Source: Candidatus Hydrogenedentota bacterium | Lineage (GTDB): Bacteria > Hydrogenedentota > Hydrogenedentia > Hydrogenedentales > SLHB01 | Direction of reading: 5' to 3' | Length of the DNA: 64,000 bases | Assembly: GCA_013359265.1 (NCBI GenBank) | Contig: JABWCD010000014.1 | Span: 1-64,000 of the forward strand | In this document: piece after piece, positions 8,531 to 18,600 of the stretch | How positions within the stretch are numbered: the stretch's first letter is position 1 | Layout: the number at the start of each line of letters is the position of its first letter | Position numbers and translations under genes: made by a program | Notes under the pieces: generated by a model | Databases searched by the model: none | Told to the model about the DNA's origin: nothing | Seen by the model: the letters and a program-made list of their open reading frames with translations, nothing else

Positions 8531-9292
8531 ATGCAGTCCCTTAGAGTGTTGACGCTGGTGGCCGCCGCAAGCATTGTCTGCGTTTCGGCCCCTGCAGTCG
8601 TGGTGACCGGTACACCGAACGGGGGTGAGCCGGAGCTTCACACGATCTATAACAGCATCTACGGCACGAACTTTACAGCCGCGGACGATGCGGCTTTTCT
8701 AGCCTTGCAGACGGGCTGGGAGACAATGACAATCGACCCCGATGTGGAATCCATCTCGTTCGATGCCCTGTGGCGCCAAGCCTTCCTGACGGATACCATC
8801 GGCTACTACACGCCGTCGCAATCGAAGATGGCCCTGAACATGACCGACATAATGGGTCCGTTCGACAACAGTGACCCGAACGTAGGCCAAGGCCCCATCG
8901 TGATGGATCCCATCACGATCGATGCGACTGGACTTGGCACCATCGGGTTCTACGATCATGCCGCGCTTCCCTCGGACCCGAACGTGTACTTCGACTGGTT
9001 CTCGGAAGCGAACCTGAACAATGGTCAGTTCCAAACCATCGACAACGAAATCCACGTGCTAATCCTGACGACGCCTTATGCGGACACGTATTTATTGTGC
9101 TTCGAAGACCTGCCATATACTTACCTCGTGGATGGCGCCGCGAAGCAGCAGGACATTGGCGACCAGGACTACCAGGACATCCTCGTGCAGATTACGCTGA
9201 ACCGGACCGTAATCCCCGAGCCCAGCTCGATGGCGCTCTTGGGCCTTGGTTTGGCGACGGTTGCGTACCGCCGGTTCCGGAAGAATCACTAG
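8531..9292 (+). CDS. PEP-CTERM sorted secreted protein with DUF4114-like domain
   Basis: A 253-residue secreted protein. It has an N-terminal signal peptide (residues 1-22, VLTLVAAASIVCVSAPAV), a variable middle and a DUF4114-like ending marked by CFEDLPY and DQDYQDILVQI. A canonical PEP-CTERM sorting tail follows: the PEP motif, a hydrophobic helix (ALLGLGLATVA) and a basic end (YRRFRKNH). The exosortase at 18861 is the expected processing enzyme, releasing the protein to the surface or the polysaccharide matrix. GGAGG sits eight bases before the ATG. It stands alone between a sigma-54 promoter with its activator site and a strong hairpin, so it is regulated as a single gene. It is the only PEP-CTERM substrate in the window. 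Confidence 0.93.
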   Translation: MQSLRVLTLVAAASIVCVSAPAVVVTGTPNGGEPELHTIYNSIYGTNFTAADDAAFLALQTGWETMTIDPDVESISFDALWRQAFLTDTIGYYTPSQSKMALNMTDIMGPFDNSDPNVGQGPIVMDPITIDATGLGTIGFYDHAALPSDPNVYFDWFSEANLNNGQFQTIDNEIHVLILTTPYADTYLLCFEDLPYTYLVDGAAKQQDIGDQDYQDILVQITLNRTVIPEPSSMALLGLGLATVAYRRFRKNH

Positions 9293-9352
9293 AGTCGACC
9301 TCCTTGTGTGGCGGTCACGCTGTGAGTGACTGCGTTAGTGCTGAATAGTGAG

Positions 9353-9386
9353 GCGGTGGGCCAAGCCGGCCCACCGCTTCACTTTT
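9353..9386 (+). terminator. Hairpin terminator after the PEP-CTERM gene
   Basis: Perfect 10-base stem GCGGTGGGCC / GGCCCACCGC with the 5-base loop AAGCC, followed by TTCACTTTT. The U-tract is weak but the stem is very stable. The rest of the stretch 9293-9734 shows a possible TATAAT at 9705-9710 and a TGGTAT...ATACCA inverted repeat at 9679-9704, and no gene. Confidence 0.6.
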
Positions 9387-9734
9387 GTGACGCCGGTCTC
9401 CCGACCACCCAACGATGCCCACCACGACCGCCCAATCGGCGCCAAAACCACATCACGTCCAATCTCGGGCCTTCGCGCGGCGTTGACCTGCGTGGGTGAG
9501 GGGAGCTACAACCGGGTATGACAAGACTTCTACATTCGCCAGGCTTGTGATGCGGATCTATCGGTCATTTTTGTACAGTAAGGACGTAAGTTTGTCACCC
9601 CTGAACAACCGTAATACCGACTGCTCAAGACGCCAGGTGGAGGGGCAAAGCGACGCTGGCCGATTTGACCACAATATTTGGTATATTCTCTGAGTCTCAT
9701 ACCATATAATGGCATCCAAGGAGAACTCGTAAGT

Positions 9735-10976
9735 ATGAAATCGAGCGAGCCGGATTCAAGAATTGTCTGGCATGACAATTGTTTTGTCTCCCCGTGGAAC
9801 GTACGGCCTCGCCGGACGGTACAGTTGGACGGAGTCCCCGAAGGGATACCGGGGCATACCGTGTCGCAAACGGTACGCACCACTCCGCAGGAGGTAGTTG
9901 TGCCAGAATTGGCCCAGGCGCCCAGGTCTCACGAGGAGATCATTCGGGCGCCATTGAATGAGGGGTTGCTCGGCGTTAGCCCGGCGATTCAGCACGTGCG
10001 CGAGGTGATCCAGCGCTTGGCCGAATCGTCGATTACCGTCCTCATCAATGGAGAAAGCGGGACCGGTAAGGATATCGCCGCGCGGCTCCTTCACAAGTAC
10101 TCCGAGCGGTACGGCAAACCCTTCATCAAAGTGAACTGCCCCGCCATACCCGAGAGCATCCTGGAGAGCGAACTGTTTGGTTATGAACGCGGCGCGTTCA
10201 CGGGCGCGCGCACATCGAAGCCGGGGCGATTCGAACTCGCCAACCACGGGACGATCTTCCTTGATGAGATTGCCGAGACCTCCTATACTGTTCAAGGCAA
10301 ACTGCTACAAGTGCTAGACGGCGAGCCGTTCATGCGCATCGGTGGCGTGCAACCCATCGTCGTGGACGTGCGTGTGATTGCCGCGACGAACGTGGACCTC
10401 GAGAAGGCGGTGCGCGAAGGCCGCATGCGAGAGGACGTATTCTTCCGGCTTGGTGAAGTTGTCGTGTCAATGCCCCCACTTCGCGAACGCAAGGAGGACA
10501 TCCCGCTACTTGCGGAGCACTTCAACTTTAATCATTGCGAGCGGCTCGGAAAGCCGTACAAACCCATTCCCGCAAGCATTCTGGAAGGCATGGTCGAGTA
10601 CGAATGGTATGGCAACATCCGCGAGCTCGGCGCATGCGTCAAAAAGTATGTTACGACAGACGATCCAGAGGCCTTGCAGGGCGAAGCGATTAGCCCTGAC
10701 TTGGCGCCCGCGGGGGCTTCGCCAAGGCCCGTCGAGGTCAAACCGTCGAATGGACCGGGCGAATCCGCCGCCAAGCGCTTCATTCCGCTTAAAGAGGCGA
10801 CGCAGCGAGCCGTCGAAGAGACGGAGCGCGCCATGATCGAGGAGGCATTGCGATTCACATTGTGGAACCGGCGCAAGGCGGCGAAGCTGTTGAAAGTGAG
10901 CTATAGTTCATTGTTACGCCGGATTGACGCATATCAAATCGGCAAAGCGGGTGGCATCGAGCAGGACGAGGTTTAA
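9735..10976 (+). CDS. Second sigma-54-dependent activator, without a receiver domain
   Basis: 413 residues from the ATG at 9735, which follows AAGGAG. The first ~85 residues match no domain and show no receiver. The AAA+ domain is complete: Walker A GESGTGKD, sigma-54 loop GAFTGA, Walker B TIFLDEIAE and R-finger region MPPLRERKEDIP. A Fis-type helix-turn-helix closes the protein (NRRKAAKLLKVSYSSLLRRIDAY), close to that of the first activator. A GTG at 9900 with a perfect AGGAGG five bases upstream is a serious alternative start and would shorten the protein by 55 residues. Without a receiver its activity must be set by its level, by a partner or by binding-site occupancy. It heads the exopolysaccharide operon, 15 bases before the export gene. 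Confidence 0.88.
   Translation: MKSSEPDSRIVWHDNCFVSPWNVRPRRTVQLDGVPEGIPGHTVSQTVRTTPQEVVVPELAQAPRSHEEIIRAPLNEGLLGVSPAIQHVREVIQRLAESSITVLINGESGTGKDIAARLLHKYSERYGKPFIKVNCPAIPESILESELFGYERGAFTGARTSKPGRFELANHGTIFLDEIAETSYTVQGKLLQVLDGEPFMRIGGVQPIVVDVRVIAATNVDLEKAVREGRMREDVFFRLGEVVVSMPPLRERKEDIPLLAEHFNFNHCERLGKPYKPIPASILEGMVEYEWYGNIRELGACVKKYVTTDDPEALQGEAISPDLAPAGASPRPVEVKPSNGPGESAAKRFIPLKEATQRAVEETERAMIEEALRFTLWNRRKAAKLLKVSYSSLLRRIDAYQIGKAGGIEQDEV
9761..9780. promoter_or_regulatory. Activator palindrome AATTGTC-N6-GACAATT (site 3 of 3)
   Basis: Perfect 7-base arms and 6-base spacer with the same TTGTC-N6-GACAA core as sites 1 and 2. Here it falls 26 bases inside the second activator gene if the ATG at 9735 is used, or upstream of the gene if the GTG at 9900 is the start. 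No consensus sigma-54 promoter is seen nearby. Autoregulation is the simplest guess. Confidence 0.6.
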
Positions 10977-10991
10977 GGGAGCCAGAAAGTC

Positions 10992-12287
10992 ATGACGCAT
11001 CATACGATGTGGGCCGGTCGGCATGGGGCCGTACTTGTGCTTGCAGTGTTTTTCGCGGCAGTGTCCGCGCACGCGGGCGTTTTGAAAAAGAAGGAGACGG
11101 TGGCAGAAATCAAGTCTCCGATTGTCGAGTCCGTTCGCGTGTCAACGAAGGGGCTGCTGCCCGAATCGTTGCAGCCCGGCGACGCCGCGCCGCAGCAGAG
11201 CACAACGGCCGAGAGCGCCGCGACACCGGAAGGGTCCGTGAAAGAGGCGCCCGCCGAGTACACGCTGGGCCCGGGAGACACGCTCTCGTTTCAGTCGTTT
11301 GACGATCCCACGCTCTCCCGCACACAGGTGATCGTGTTGTTCGACGGCACTATCTCGTTGCCGCTTATCAAGGAAGACCTCCAGGTAAACGGGAAGACCC
11401 GCGCCCAAGCGGAGGCCATGGCCGTCGAGGCGTACAAAAAGATATTTATCGAGCCGCAACTTGCGCTCAACATAAGCGCCGCGACGAGCAAGTACTACTA
11501 CGTGCTTGGCGACGTGGCGAACCCTACGCGCTTCCCGTACACGAACAAGATCAATATTCTCGAAGCGGTAAACGTTGCAGGTGGCCTGCGCATTACGCAG
11601 CGGTCCGGCGGCGAGTCATATGCCGCGACGACAGGCACTTTGACGAAAGCGTTTCTCATTCGTTCGGCCTCCGGCAAACGCGAAGTCATCGAGTTGGACC
11701 TTCGCGGTTTGACGAAGGTCGGCCCACATCCGTCGGAAACGCCGGTGTTACCGGGCGACGTCGTGTACATCCCGGAGAACGTGAACTTGGTGTACGTGCT
11801 CGGCGAAGTGCGCCAGCCGTCGGTCTTCCAACTGTATGAAGGACAGACACTGCTGCAGGTGCTGACGCAGGCCGGCGGCTTTAACGAGTCCGAGGGCAAA
11901 CTGCGCGAGGTCGGAATAATTCGTCCTGTGGACGCCGAAAACGTCGACGTTTACCGTGTGGACCTGCGCCAAGTTCTCAAGACCGGCGCCGATTTCCCGA
12001 TGAGACCCGGCGACGTGATCTACATCCCGCGCAAGTCCCTCGTGCGCGTGCAGGAATTTGTGTCACGCCTGACCGGTACGATTTCCTCCGTGCTCAGCCT
12101 GTACACACAGACCTTTGACGCATACTATGCGGACGAACGAAACCGGCTGTTGGTGGACTCGGGCGACGACGGAAACAATCTGTTGAATACGCTACAGACC
12201 ATTCGCGGCTTTATCGGAACGGGAAACAACAGTTCGGCCGCGCTTTCGACGCTGTCGATTCTCTCTGCGCAGCAGCAGCAACCGTAG
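10992..12287 (+). CDS. Polysaccharide export protein (Wza/Poly_export family, SLBB domains)
   Basis: 431 residues. An N-terminal signal peptide (VLVLAVFFAAVSAHA) is followed by a low-complexity linker. A Poly_export domain then starts at EYTLGPGDTLSF, and two SLBB-type repeats follow (YVLGDVANPTRFPYTNKINILEAVNVAGG and YVLGEVRQPSVFQLYEGQTLLQVLTQAGG, each in pieces). No lipobox Cys is present, unlike Wza. It should form the periplasmic/outer-membrane channel through which the exopolysaccharide leaves. It works with the chain-length protein encoded ten bases downstream. GGGAG precedes the ATG. Confidence 0.9.
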   Translation: MTHHTMWAGRHGAVLVLAVFFAAVSAHAGVLKKKETVAEIKSPIVESVRVSTKGLLPESLQPGDAAPQQSTTAESAATPEGSVKEAPAEYTLGPGDTLSFQSFDDPTLSRTQVIVLFDGTISLPLIKEDLQVNGKTRAQAEAMAVEAYKKIFIEPQLALNISAATSKYYYVLGDVANPTRFPYTNKINILEAVNVAGGLRITQRSGGESYAATTGTLTKAFLIRSASGKREVIELDLRGLTKVGPHPSETPVLPGDVVYIPENVNLVYVLGEVRQPSVFQLYEGQTLLQVLTQAGGFNESEGKLREVGIIRPVDAENVDVYRVDLRQVLKTGADFPMRPGDVIYIPRKSLVRVQEFVSRLTGTISSVLSLYTQTFDAYYADERNRLLVDSGDDGNNLLNTLQTIRGFIGTGNNSSAALSTLSILSAQQQQP

Positions 12288-12297
12288 GAACGATCGC

Positions 12298-14631
12298 ATG
12301 CCCACGGATTTCACGACCGAAACGGCAACCCAACTGATACCGATCGGCGCCGCTCCTTCCGCGGGCAGCGCCGGCCGCGGCATCAACCTGAAGCGGCTCG
12401 TTCGCACGCGCGGCCCCGTTATGATCGCAATCTCGGCCGCGCTGGCGGTTCCGCTGCTTGTGGCCGTGTGGTTTGTTATTCCGCGCGAATATGAAGCAAC
12501 CGCGATGATTCGGTTCTCGCACACGCGGCCAACAATATTGAGCACGAACCAGGAGATCGCTGTTGCGTCCGACTATGGGCAATACGTCGAGACGCAGGTG
12601 AACCTGATTAAGGGCGCGGCGGTCCTGGGCCGCGTCTCCGAACGGGAAGACGTCCGCACCCTGCCGTCGATGGTGAACCGGAGGGACCCCGCGTACTATC
12701 TCGCCCAGGAACTTCAGGCGCGGATTATCCCCAGTTCCGAGTTGGTCCAAGTGTCGTATCAATCGAGCGACCGCAACACCGCCCATACGATAGTGAGGGC
12801 TACCGTAGAAGAATTCCTCAAGCACGCATCGCAGGCGAACCAAGTCAAAGACGCGGAGATTACGCGCGAACTCCAAAAGGAACAAGACGATCTGGAGACC
12901 CAGATTTCCGCCCTCTCACAGGCGGTGTCGGACCGGCGAAAGAACGTGGGCGGGGTCATCAGCGAGAGTGGCGGTATCGGCGTCGACGCGGAACGGCAAG
13001 CGTATTTCGACAATCTCGGGAAAGCGATCGACGAGAAGGAGTCTGCCGAGACCGCGGTCGAGCAGTTTGAAGCGCAACAGCGGCGAATAGCCGAGTTAAT
13101 CGAACAAAACGCGGCGAAGCCGTCGGAACCCGTGTACGAGTTTGGCATCGAAACGATCGTCGCTTCCGATCCTGCGGTGCAGGTACAGACCAACCAGCTT
13201 GCGGCGAAAGACAGCGAACTGAGCCGGAGTGCGAATTTCCAGAAGGACTCGCCCCGCTACGTCGCGCTGACCAAAGAACGGAATTCGTTGGCGGCGGGCG
13301 TCGAGACGGCCAAGCAGCAGGCCCGTTCGAAGGCGCTGCTGTCGCAGAACGCGAAAACGGACATCGACCTCGAGGCCGCAACCAAGCGCGTCGCTGACGC
13401 CAGCAAGCGCGTTGACAAATTCGATCAGGAATTGCGTGAACATGCCTCCGACAACATCGAGTACGGCAAGGCGATGTCGGAACTGAAGGAGAAGGAAGCC
13501 GAACTCGCGGACGTGCGCGACATGCTGCGAAACGTCAAGGATCGCATCCGCATTGCGCGCGCCGACAGCCGCGCCCCCGCGAGCATCGACGTAGCGGTCG
13601 CGCCACAGGCGCCGTCAGTGCCCGATTTCAAAAAGCGGCTCAAGGTCATGATACTCGTGTGCATGATGGCGTGCGGGGCGGGATTTGCCTTCGGCCTTTA
13701 CCGCGAATTGACAGACCAGCAGGTCCGGACGGTGCTCGATCTGAAGTATGTCACCGATCTCCCGATGATGGCGATGATTCCCGATTTGAGTGCCGAGAAA
13801 CTTCCGTCCAATACGAAGGCTGCGCTGCTGACTGCGGAGCATCCCGACTCGATTTCGGCGGACGAGTTCCGCCGCGTTCTCACGCGCATCATCTATCCGC
13901 CCGAGGGGTCTGCCGAATTGAACACGTGCCTGGTGACGAGCGCGTCGCGCAGCGACGGTAAGACAACGCTTGCATGCAATCTTGCGATTTCGCTGGCACA
14001 GGCCAATCGCCGCGTGTTGTTGCTCGATATCTGCGCGCGCCGTCCGTCTGTCGAGAAAACGCTCGGGATGGAACGTGGAACGGGGCTTGGCGAGGTGTTC
14101 GCGAACCAAGTCTCGTTGCAGGAAGCAGTGCGTTCCGCGCCCATTGCCAATCTCTACGTGATGGGTCCCGGTTTTCTGACAACGGAAGTCATCGGCAAGC
14201 TCGCGTCGCGCGACATGGTCGAGTTCCTTGAAAAGGCGGAAGAAGCGTTCGAGCATGTGCTGATCGATTCGCCGCCTACGCTATTGATGGCTGACGCAAA
14301 ATTGCTCGCACCGGTCGTTGACGGCGTGATCATGGTAGTCGGCGCGGAAGTGTCGAGCCTGGGAATGGTGCGGCGCGCCCTCTCCGAACTGCAGCAGATC
14401 GGATCGAACGTCATTGGTGTCGTGCTGAACCGCGCCAAGCCCGTGGCGGGCGGCTATATGCGCGACAACCTTGAGAAGTTCTACAACTACGGCAAAGAAT
14501 CGGTCGACGCGTCGGCGTCCGCCGACGAATCCCTCATCGGGCCGTCGCCGGAAAAGATTGATGGAGACGAATTGCCCACAATGATACTGCTGGAAGACCG
14601 TGCGATTCGGCCCAAGCAGGACGGCGCCTAG
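12298..14631 (+). CDS. Wzc-like chain-length determinant fused to a CpsD/BY-kinase-type ATPase
   Basis: 777 residues. There is a Wzz-type N-terminus with a first membrane helix at about residues 41-60, a long periplasmic coiled coil (~residues 170-420), a second helix near residues 445-465 (VMILVCMMACGAGFAFGLY), and a cytoplasmic ATPase. Walker A reads SRSDGKTT and Walker B HVLIDSPP. Walker A' is DICARRP rather than the usual DADxRRP, so one acidic residue of the BY-kinase signature is missing. The C-terminal tail has only a few Tyr (YMRDNLEKFYNYG). It may control polymer length without full tyrosine-kinase activity. It corresponds to the XrtA/PEP-CTERM-system chain-length proteins. Confidence 0.88.
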   Translation: MPTDFTTETATQLIPIGAAPSAGSAGRGINLKRLVRTRGPVMIAISAALAVPLLVAVWFVIPREYEATAMIRFSHTRPTILSTNQEIAVASDYGQYVETQVNLIKGAAVLGRVSEREDVRTLPSMVNRRDPAYYLAQELQARIIPSSELVQVSYQSSDRNTAHTIVRATVEEFLKHASQANQVKDAEITRELQKEQDDLETQISALSQAVSDRRKNVGGVISESGGIGVDAERQAYFDNLGKAIDEKESAETAVEQFEAQQRRIAELIEQNAAKPSEPVYEFGIETIVASDPAVQVQTNQLAAKDSELSRSANFQKDSPRYVALTKERNSLAAGVETAKQQARSKALLSQNAKTDIDLEAATKRVADASKRVDKFDQELREHASDNIEYGKAMSELKEKEAELADVRDMLRNVKDRIRIARADSRAPASIDVAVAPQAPSVPDFKKRLKVMILVCMMACGAGFAFGLYRELTDQQVRTVLDLKYVTDLPMMAMIPDLSAEKLPSNTKAALLTAEHPDSISADEFRRVLTRIIYPPEGSAELNTCLVTSASRSDGKTTLACNLAISLAQANRRVLLLDICARRPSVEKTLGMERGTGLGEVFANQVSLQEAVRSAPIANLYVMGPGFLTTEVIGKLASRDMVEFLEKAEEAFEHVLIDSPPTLLMADAKLLAPVVDGVIMVVGAEVSSLGMVRRALSELQQIGSNVIGVVLNRAKPVAGGYMRDNLEKFYNYGKESVDASASADESLIGPSPEKIDGDELPTMILLEDRAIRPKQDGA

Positions 14632-14752
14632 CCACGGCGCGCCGGCGGCTGACAACAGGAATTCGTGCAAAGGGGCCGCCAATCGATACCGCGTGCTCCG
14701 AACGGCGGCGCGAAATAGTCAACGGCCCCTGGCATCCCACGGAGAAGTTTTC

Positions 14753-15622
14753 GTGAACACGGCTGCTCCAAACACCGGAAGCGCGGCGCGGTTCATTGCC
14801 GCTGGCGCACCGCCAGGCCGCGCCCCGCATGCGAGCGTGGTGCGCGAGCGCCGCATGTGCGGCATGCGGTTTTGCGACGTGACGCTCGATGAAGTGGTGA
14901 TGCTGGTGGACGAACAAATTGCGGCCGGCACGCCACAGTGCATTGTAACGCCCAATGTCGACCACGTGTGCCGTTACCATCGCGACGACGCGTTTCGCGC
15001 CGCGTACGAAAACGCGTGGCTTGTCTTGTGCGACGGTATGCCCATCATTTGGGTATCACGACTGCTCGGACGTCCGCTTCGGCAGAAGCTGAGCGGGTCG
15101 GATTTGATCACGTGGCTTTCCGGTCACGCTGCCGACCGCGGGTACTCGGTGTACTTCTTTGGCGCGCAAGAGGGTGTCGCCGCCGAGGCCGCCGATCAGC
15201 TTAAGCGGAGATTTCCGGCGCTCAAAATCGCCGGCGTGCATTCGCCCGCGTTCGGCTTTTATGCCGACCCGGAGGCGAACGCCGCGGCCACAACTCTCGT
15301 GCGTGACGCGCGGCCCGACATTGTCTTCGTTGCCCTCGGCTCGCCGAAACAAGAAATTTGGATGCACGCGAACGCTTGCGCATGCGGAGCGCCTGTAATG
15401 ATTGGCGTCGGCGCTGCATTTGACTTCTTGTCCGGCCGCGTGAAGCGCGCGCCTGTCTGGATGCAACGGGCCAGCCTCGAGTGGGTTTGGCGCTTGTATC
15501 AAGAGCCGCGCCGCTTGTGGCGCCGGTATCTTGTCGAAGACGCGCTCTTTCTAAAGTTGCTGCTTGCCGAGCTCTGGTCGGTCTATGTTTCGCGACCGAA
15601 ACCGGATTCTGCGACCTCATGA
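14753..15622 (+). CDS. WecG/TagA/CpsF family glycosyltransferase
   Basis: 289 residues of the GT26 family, which adds N-acetylmannosamine-type sugars to undecaprenyl-linked intermediates at the inner membrane. Family features: TPNVDHVCRYHRD near the N-terminus, CDGMPIIWVSRLLG, the VYFFGAQEGVA motif, and LGSPKQEIWM followed by GVGAAFDFLSG. The GTG at 14753 is chosen for its GGAGAAG site. The longer frame back to 14600 would add an Arg-rich stretch lacking family similarity. The ATG of the next gene overlaps this stop codon (ATGA). Confidence 0.88.
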   Translation: MNTAAPNTGSAARFIAAGAPPGRAPHASVVRERRMCGMRFCDVTLDEVVMLVDEQIAAGTPQCIVTPNVDHVCRYHRDDAFRAAYENAWLVLCDGMPIIWVSRLLGRPLRQKLSGSDLITWLSGHAADRGYSVYFFGAQEGVAAEAADQLKRRFPALKIAGVHSPAFGFYADPEANAAATTLVRDARPDIVFVALGSPKQEIWMHANACACGAPVMIGVGAAFDFLSGRVKRAPVWMQRASLEWVWRLYQEPRRLWRRYLVEDALFLKLLLAELWSVYVSRPKPDSATS

Positions 15623-18600
15623 AACGCAAGACGGTCATCATCCTTGCCGTACTACTTGCGAGCGTCGTCGCGATCGGCGCCGTGGCGGTTGGCGGAGCGT
15701 TCCTGTATCTCGAATACCGCAACCGCGCGTGGCTGCACGATGCACTGGCTGCGTACGACAACGGCGAATGGGCGCGTGCCAAAGGACTCCTCGAGCGCTA
15801 TCTTCCTCAGGACCCAAAGAACTCCGATCTCCTGCTGAAATACGCTGACGCGTGCAGCAGATTGACCGAGGATCGGATCGGGTCGCTCCGCGCGGCCGCC
15901 ACTGCGTACCAGCAGATACTCTGGTACCATCCCGGCCGCGACGACGTGCGCCAGAAGATGGTCGATCTGAACGTAAAGCTATCGGCTTGGAGTACGCTCG
16001 AGTACTTCACACGCGACTGGCTGCGCCGAGCGCCGGGCAACGCGGACTACCTCTATTACAGTGCGCTGGCGCTCGACCGTATGGGCAAGATCGACGAAGC
16101 CATGGCGGGGTATGAGGCCCTGATCCAGAATAACACCGATCGGTCCGACGTGTATGGGAACTACGCCCGTTTGCTTCGCGACAAAGAACTTGAAACCAAA
16201 GCGGAAGAAGTCTTCGCAAGCGCCCGCGCGGCGCGTCCCGACGACGGGCGTATCGTCGCCGACTACGCGCGATTTCTTGCGCGAAAGAGCACGTGGTCCG
16301 AAGTGCAGACAATGCTGGATGAATCGCTTGAATTGTCGCCGAACGATCCCGACGTGCTTGTCGCGGCTGCGCAGGCGGACTTGCTGCGGCGGCAGTACGC
16401 GAGCGCCATCGAACACCTGCGCAACGCGATCCAGGCGAAGCCGGACGAAGGCCCTATATATCTCATGCTCGCATCCGCCTACGTGTACCAGGGCATGATG
16501 GAAGACGCAATTAAGGCGCTGAAGCAGGCTGATGTGTTCGTTCGCATCGACACGCCCGTCATCTTGATTACGCTTGCCGATCTGCAATTGGGGATGAGCG
16601 CGTTCGAGGACGCGAAGGCGACTATCGCGGAATACTCGGCCGCGTACCCCGACCAACTTCCCATAAGCGAGTATTTCACGGCGAAGGAGTTGCTCGTCCG
16701 CGGCGAGCCGTCAGAAGCGGTCAAGCGGCTTGCCTCGGTGACGCAGCTTCGACCGGGGTTCGCGTTGGCCGAGTACACGCTTGCCGAGGCCTACCTCGCA
16801 ACCGGCGAGATCGAGCTCGCGCGCAATGCGCTTGAAACGTACCTGTCGAAAAACCCCACCGATGTGCGCGCACAACGATTGATGGCGCAGCGCTTCGGTC
16901 GTCCGGTGTCCATCGAGATGCTTGCGTCACGCGCGCAAGACCTCGCCAAGCAGTCGAATCCCGATCGGCAACTGCTGGTCACCACTGCGGCGGCGCTGCT
17001 CGATTCCGCGGTACGGCGCGACGCAATCGCCGAGTACAACGACAACATTCGCGCGGCGCTCGAAAAAGCCATCGAGACCGATCCCGCCGCGCCGATGCCG
17101 TACCGCATTCTCGCGGACCTCTGGTTGCTCCAAGACAGGCCCGGCGAAGCTACCGCGGTCATTGATAAGGCCATTTCCCAGGGATGCGACCCCACCGAGT
17201 TCCTGTTGATGCGCGCAAGCGCGGCGCTCGTCGCCAACGACCCGGAAGCAGCGGCCAAGATCATCGACGAAGCCACCGCCGATGCGAGCCTGGGTCATTC
17301 CGAGTACGCCCAATGGGCCACATTCTTTGCGCAGCACGGGTTTTATGAGCAAGCGATGGCCATGCTCGAGCGCGGCATCGGCAGACTGGGCGAAAGCGAA
17401 GCGAGGGTCAGTCTCGAAGTCGAGCGGGCGGCGCTTGCGTTGCGCCACGGGGAACTCGCGAAGGCCGCTCAGTGGCTCGATGAGTGCGCGCCACGCGTGA
17501 ATTCGGGAACGACGCTGCGTCGGCGGCTAAACGCTGCGCGCCTGCAGCTTGCTCAAACCTATCTCGTGACCGATCCCTCGCAACAGGCGGAGCAGGACGC
17601 GCAGAGGTTGGTCCACGCCGTGCGCCAGGAAGACCCCGGCAACGCGATGCTCCAGGTGTCCGACGGGTTGATGCTGTTACGGCGGACTCCGCCCGAATTG
17701 GATCGCGCGCAGAACTTGTTCGAAAACGCCGTGGCCATGGACACCTCCGCTGTCGGCGCGCATTGGGGGCTTGCAAAGGTCGCGCTCGCGCGTTTGGATT
17801 ATCCGCGCGCGCTCACGCACATCGAGCGTGCGATGGCGCTGGCGCCGAATGTATCCGCCCTCCGCCTGCTCGAAGCTGACGCGCTGCTGAACACGGACCG
17901 GCTTTTTGAAGCCGAGCGGGTGATTCGCCGCATTCTCGAAGACGATCCTGCGGACCCGGCGGCATGGCAAATGCTCGTGACGTGTTTGCTTCAACGCGGA
18001 GCGCGCAACGACGCGACGGCGGCGTTCGGCAAGCTGGAAGCGCTCGTCGCGGACGATCCCGCCTATGCGGAAAGCCTTCGCGCGCTGCGCGGCGCTCTGC
18101 TTGTAGCGCGCGGCGAAGACGGTGCGGCCGAAGAGCCGCTCCGCGCGGAATACGCTGCGCACCCGGACGATTTGGAGACATTGAAAGCGCTCGCGAGCGT
18201 AGTCATGCGGCAGGGCCGCGAAGACGAGGCACGAAACCTGGTCACGGCATTCGCGGAAGGACGCAGCGAAGATCCCGCCGTATGGGTCGCGCTGGCGCAG
18301 TGGTGGGCGAAAACAGAAAGCGAATCGCGCTGGCGCGAAGCGTCCACGTGTCTTACGCGCGCGCTGCTCGCAGACCCGAATTACATTCCCGCGATTCGCG
18401 CGATGCTCGCCGTGCGGCTGCGGCAAGAGGACAATCTTGAAGCGCTCAGCCTATGTAACCGGTACCTGTCGCGCAACCCCGACGACGCGGACATGCTGAA
18501 CACACGGGCGCGCTTACTCGGCCAGATCAACGGCCGCTTGCAGGAAGCCCTCGCATCCGCGGACCGCGCCATCGAACTGGACGACCGCCCCGAATACAAG

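Noticed and set aside
9768-9783. Sigma-54-like promoter TGGCATG-N4-TTGTT overlapping the third palindrome
   Set aside because: The -12 element has GT instead of the nearly invariant GC, and the site sits inside the palindrome rather than downstream of it.
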